DNA of 64,000 nucleotides from NCBI RefSeq assembly GCF_027595985.1, contig NC_073306.1, forward strand, positions 100,475,426 to 100,539,425, read 5' to 3'. The DNA comes from Sorex araneus (Eukaryota > Chordata > Mammalia > Eulipotyphla > Soricidae). The notes under the pieces are model-generated. The model was not told where the DNA came from and did not search any database. It saw nothing but the letters and a program-made list of their open reading frames with translations. Below are positions 60,114 through 64,000 of this stretch, piece by piece (positions within the stretch are counted from its first letter, which is position 1; each line of letters starts with the position of its first letter). Position numbers and translations under genes: made by a program.

Positions 60114-60609
60114 CCAATATTTTATAATCCAAGTGTTCTGTCGTGACAACTACCATCTCTGTGTGTACTAGTCACTTAGCCCATAATAATGCAGAAATAG
60201 ATGCTGAGTCAGCAGAGCAGGAGAAACAAACTGCTAAAATTTCTCATTCAGAAATTAACTGAGAACTCATAATATTTTATGGTAGAGTTCATGTATATCA
60301 TACATTTCTAAAATCCTTTTCCTGAATAAATTATATCCCCACTAGATTATGCCCAAAGTTGAATTATGTGGAAAAAGGGAAGCTAACATACTTCTGAGAA
60401 ACTAATCAATGAGGCATAGATGAGTGAAAACTCTAATGAGAATCTTACTAAGTGGCTTTGCCCTTATATAATTACAGGCATGACTGTTTGAACCTTACTT
60501 CATGACTATGATACAAATGAAAGGAGTTTCCTTCCTTTCTAGCTAAGAAAAACAACTGCTATGAAATGTCTGAAAAATGACAAAAATATTAATAATAGAA
60601 ATTTTTTTT

Positions 60610-60772
60610 AGTTTTCGGGTTACATTTGGCAATGTTCAAGGGTTACTCCTGGTTCTGCACTCGGGAATTAATCCTGGCAGTGTAGGGGAACCATATGGGA
60701 TGCTGGGGATCAAACCTGGGTCAGCTGTATGCAAGGCAATTCAAGTACCCACAGTACTATCTCTCCAGGCCC
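60610..60772 (-). mobile_element. SOR-type SINE, reverse
   Basis: gttttcgggttacatttggc, ttactcctggttctgcactc, ggaaccatatgggatgctgg, agtactatctctccaggccc. Confidence 0.93.
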
Positions 60773-61244
60773 AATACTGGAAAACAGTTTTGCGCCTCCA
60801 CATATATCTTATTTGACAAATGAGGTTCAGAACTATATAACAACTTTTCTGTGATCACATATTAACTTTTCTTAAGAGCTACATTCAGAATGAGAGACTC
60901 AGCAATTTTTTGGTCACATATGAGAAACTGTTTTCTTCCTATCCCCAGACTTGGCTGTTCAAAGGAATTCCACCTTCATCACCACCCACTTCCATGATTC
61001 AGACTAAAGTAAGTAGCACCAGAAAAAAGTCAGCAAAGTGGAGTAGAGAGAGTGTGTTTGGTTGTGAGCTGGAGGCAACTGACCTGAAAGCTTGGCTCTG
61101 GCTATTATCAGTTCTATAGACCCTTATGCAACACTTAACCCTACCAGCTACTCATCTGAAGGGAAGGGGTCACCTAACAAGCATTTGAAAGAATTTTGTT
61201 TGGAACTCCAATTAAGAAGAGTCCACATACACTTTGACTTTAAT

Positions 61245-61400
61245 TTCATAATATCTTATAAAGTAGTTATTAACACTCCAGTTTCCTTATATGGAGAGAC
61301 TGAAGCTCAGAGCAGGTTAATTCAGCTCTTCAGGGTCATACATGGGGGGGATGACCAAATATTTCAATGGAGATCTGCTTGGCTCTAAACCTTAGCCACT
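61245..61400 (-). repeat. MIR element, reverse
   Basis: atggagagactgaagctcag followed by agcaggttaattcagctctt and cagggtcatacatgg is the reverse MIR core. Confidence 0.75.
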
Positions 61401-61655
61401 GCCGAATCTGGGATAGGTAAAAACATAAGTCAAGGGCCCAGCATGCTCTCTGACAGTCAATAATTGAGGCTGTATGATGAGATAGAAGAATCAGAAAGGC
61501 AACCACTTCTCTGCTGATCTACTACAGTGAAGAAAGATGAGCACTCTGAAACATAAGCAAATACCAGATGAATTTTCAAGAAAAGAGTACTGTAAGAAAG
61601 GCAGGGTCACAGACATGAGAGCAGCAGGTTCTACTGAATCTGTGCACATACATGT

Positions 61656-61690
61656 GTTTGTGTGTGTGTGTGTGTGAGCATGTGTGTGGT
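61656..61690. repeat. (GT)n microsatellite, interrupted
   Basis: About 10 GT units, then an agcatgtgtgtgg interruption. Confidence 0.9.
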
Positions 61691-63683
61691 TGCGTGTCTC
61701 CACCTGATCATCTACAGACCCCAGCATTTCTGTTTAACCACTGCATTTCTCTTCTGTTGTACACTCCATGTTTTTTCTATGTCAATCCTTGCTTGGTTTT
61801 TATCCTTTCATGATACTTTAGTCATAACTCAAAGAATAAGATGTTCTGGTCCTATCTAAAACTAATTCTTTTCTCCATATGAATAAAAATCTTAATCATC
61901 CACAATCAAAAACCCCTGAAAACCGAGACTTCCCACTGCCACATTCCTGTCCTACACAGGAGATCGTGCATTGTATTCAAGAAGACAAATTAGCTATGGG
62001 CATAATATGAAGAATTACTTTGCAACCCAAGTAATAAAAACATTATCAACCTTCTCCCTGCTGAGTTCTCCACCCTCTCTGCAAATCCCAGCCATAATGC
62101 ATTCTTTTACCATCAGAGGAATTTCTCAGAGTCCTGGCTGGGGACCAGCCCTGAAAGACTCTAACAGGAAGCCCCAATGTGGGTGCCATCCAAAACTGCT
62201 ACTGCATGGTTGACAAAACAATAATGGGACTGGGAATATTTGCAGGCTTTGTTTTTTATCTGCAGAACACAGATAATCAAGCTAGTGGCTTGCATAAATT
62301 CACAGGTGGCAAATATCTATCCTCTGAATAGATTTTTTTTTTGAGCAGCTGAACTTTATTTGGAGTCAAGTTTTGCTGGAATGTTAGGTTGGAGAACAAG
62401 ATGTTAAGTACCAAATGAAATACTGTGAAGCCAAAATCATATTCCCAGTATTTAGCACGGGGCTTTGAAATGTATGCGGGAAGCTGATTTACTGTTCTTC
62501 TAGACCACCTAAGTTCATTACTGGAAGATCAAGGAGAAACCCTGAAAAACACAAATAATTTTCCAAGAAAGATCCATTTTCCAGGAGTCTGACTAAGAAA
62601 GACTGTTTTCAGTGAATAAGGTTTTGGAATGAGAGTCTTTGGGAATATCTATAATATTTTTCTGAATTTTCCATGAACCATGGCCCTTCCCGAGTTTAAT
62701 CAGAGCTATTCATGAAATTTCTTCTCTTTCTGTTGGTATGATAAGAACTCGTTGACTCCGTGCTTGACTAACATTCATTAGGTTTTGCATATGTTAGGAA
62801 CTGAGATCCAGTTAGTTTGAGTACTTAATCAGTGCACATCTTGTTTGTAATCCAAGCCTGCGCACCATACCAGTCTAGCATCTGCATCCTTCTAATGCAC
62901 TGTAATGCTTCCTTACTCATTTTACTAAGAAGTCTGATACATACATTCAGTGGAATCTAACGTATACAACCAAAGCAGAAAGTATATTAGTCTATGGTCC
63001 CGAAGGAGGACTGGAGGATCAGATTTCAGCTCCTCAACAGTACTACTGTGCAAGGCTACTAGCCTTTCTGGGCGTCAAGGTCCCCCTTAAAAGACAGAAA
63101 ACACGGTGACCTACTTTGCAAGACTCTCAGAAACAACCATTATAAAGAAGCCTGCACAAACAAAACCTTTGACTAAAAACACAAAAACAGACACAAAACA
63201 ACCAACCACAAGCAAAATCCAGAGTGGCAATGAACCCACAGAGCAAGACAGCTTCCCTCTCTGATTCAAATCTCAAACATGGACAAATGACAAAACTCAA
63301 GAGTGTCCCTACAGACCATTCCCATATGTGAGATTTCTTATTGTTCGCCCTGAAGTACACCCTGTATGTAGGAGGGAGCCTGTAGAGTCAGTAATATCAA
63401 GCAGAACTGTAGGTTTGGTCACATAATTCAGATATTACTAATCTCCTCCTGCCTCCATTTAGCCAGAAGGAAAAGAGATGAATAGAATTTTAATTTATTA
63501 ATCTATTTCATAATCAGGTCCATAAACTTTAGAAGGATGTTGAAATACAAGGAAGGGGAAGAAATTTTTTTTAAGAGTCCAAGTTTTAGTGACTCTTTTT
63601 TTTCCCTCTACCAGCAACAAGAATCAATTTTCCTTCTATATCAACATTGTTAAATGTCACATGTTTTATAAACGAAAACTTAC

Positions 63684-63850
63684 CAGTCAGGAGCTCAGCA
63701 AGTGAAGTTCAAAGTCAAGGAGTTGATCTCTCTTTTGTGAAAAACACCATATGCTCCTACGTGAATGCAGCGCTGTTATTAATAACTGGTTTAGAGCTTG
63801 TGAAGAAACATGAGCCAGACTGTCATGAGAGGAGGCCTGTGGAAAGGAAT
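63684..63850 (-). other. MRLN: Candidate MRLN non-coding exon 1 (5' end arbitrary)
   Basis: Minus strand: gagctcctgactg|gtaagttttc, a perfect GTAAGT donor with GT at 63682-63683. Upstream lie a MEF2 consensus and an E-box. The start site cannot be read; a TATA-like ttataattt (complement of 63871-63879) would place it near 63845. Distance to the coding exon fits the human gene layout. Not confirmed by any transcript here. Confidence 0.4.
63776..63785 (-). promoter_or_regulatory. MRLN: MEF2-type site
   Basis: TTATTAATAA fits the MEF2 consensus YTA(A/T)4TAR and is palindromic. Mouse Mrln is known to be driven by MEF2 and MyoD. Confidence 0.45.
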
Positions 63851-63859
63851 TGACAGTCA

Positions 63860-63865
63860 CAGGTG
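63860..63865 (-). promoter_or_regulatory. MRLN: E-box (CAGGTG / CACCTG)
   Basis: A MyoD-preferred type of E-box 75 bases upstream (gene sense) of the MEF2 site. E-boxes are common by chance; the pairing with MEF2 and the donor is what makes it worth noting. Confidence 0.4.
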
Positions 63866-64000
63866 GGACAAATTATAACCAAAATATACATAGGCCCTCA
63901 GGGAAGCTCAAGTAACCCAGGAGGAGGGGTCAGCTCCGCCACTGTCAATGGACCCTATCCAATGTTCAAAGAGTTTAACTAACAAGTAACAAAACTTCCC

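Larger units (their letters stand above)
51828..63683 (-). other. MRLN: MRLN upstream intron(s) (inferred)
   Basis: From the coding-exon acceptor to the candidate exon 1 donor at 63682-63683, about 11.9 kb, comparable to the multi-kilobase upstream part of human MRLN. Stretches with no gene or named repeat: 52708-53217, 53452-54172 (holds a candidate internal exon), 54425-55120, 55741-56357, 57079-57559, 58248-58679, 59233-59422, 60131-60609, 60773-61244 and 61400-63650. The last is the longest repeat-poor stretch in the right half and may hold muscle regulatory sequence. Confidence 0.5.

Overview
This window is mammalian nuclear DNA, almost certainly from a shrew (Soricidae, most likely Sorex). 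Dozens of copies of a tRNA-headed SINE matching the shrew SOR type are scattered on both strands. There is also a longer-bodied SINE with a related head, a lineage-specific L1 3' tail, ancient MIR and L1 relics, and sparse short exons. There is no operon structure, no CRISPR array and no bacterial-type gene. Most open reading frames are translations of SINEs, microsatellites or a CpG island.

Two genes can be supported, both on the minus strand. (1) SLC16A9 (monocarboxylate transporter 9): its first coding exon lies at 9765-9960, with an intact MCT signature and a consensus splice donor. A CpG island at about 30.7-31.6 kb carries a good minus-strand donor at 30846-30847 and is the likely promoter and non-coding exon 1. 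This implies a first intron of about 20.9 kb. Positions 1-9764 are the start of the next intron; the remaining coding exons lie beyond the left edge. (2) MRLN (myoregulin): an intact 46-codon ORF at 51667-51807, below usual ORF-calling thresholds, encodes the single-pass SERCA-inhibiting micropeptide of skeletal muscle. It has a textbook splice acceptor just upstream and AATAAA signals downstream. A candidate promoter and exon 1, with a MEF2 consensus, an E-box and a perfect donor, lies about 12 kb upstream near the right edge (63.68-63.87 kb). Gene order and orientation match human 10q21 (SLC16A9 with MRLN upstream of it).

Layout: 1-9.8 kb, SLC16A9 intron 2 and coding exon; 10-30.8 kb, intron 1 with an RPL23A processed pseudogene and many SINEs; 30.7-31.6 kb, CpG island; 31.6-51.4 kb, intergenic, repeat-rich; 51.4-51.8 kb, MRLN terminal coding exon; 51.8-63.7 kb, MRLN upstream intron(s); 63.7-64 kb, candidate MRLN promoter.

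The most unusual non-genic content is a set of GC-rich retroposons. They carry duplicated internal units, most end in an L1-like 3' tail plus poly(A), and several have clear target-site duplications. They resemble SVA-type composite retroposons in organisation. One inserted 93 bp upstream of the MRLN coding-exon acceptor. SINE and L1-tail coordinates were read by eye and are good to about 10-20 bp unless a target-site duplication is quoted.
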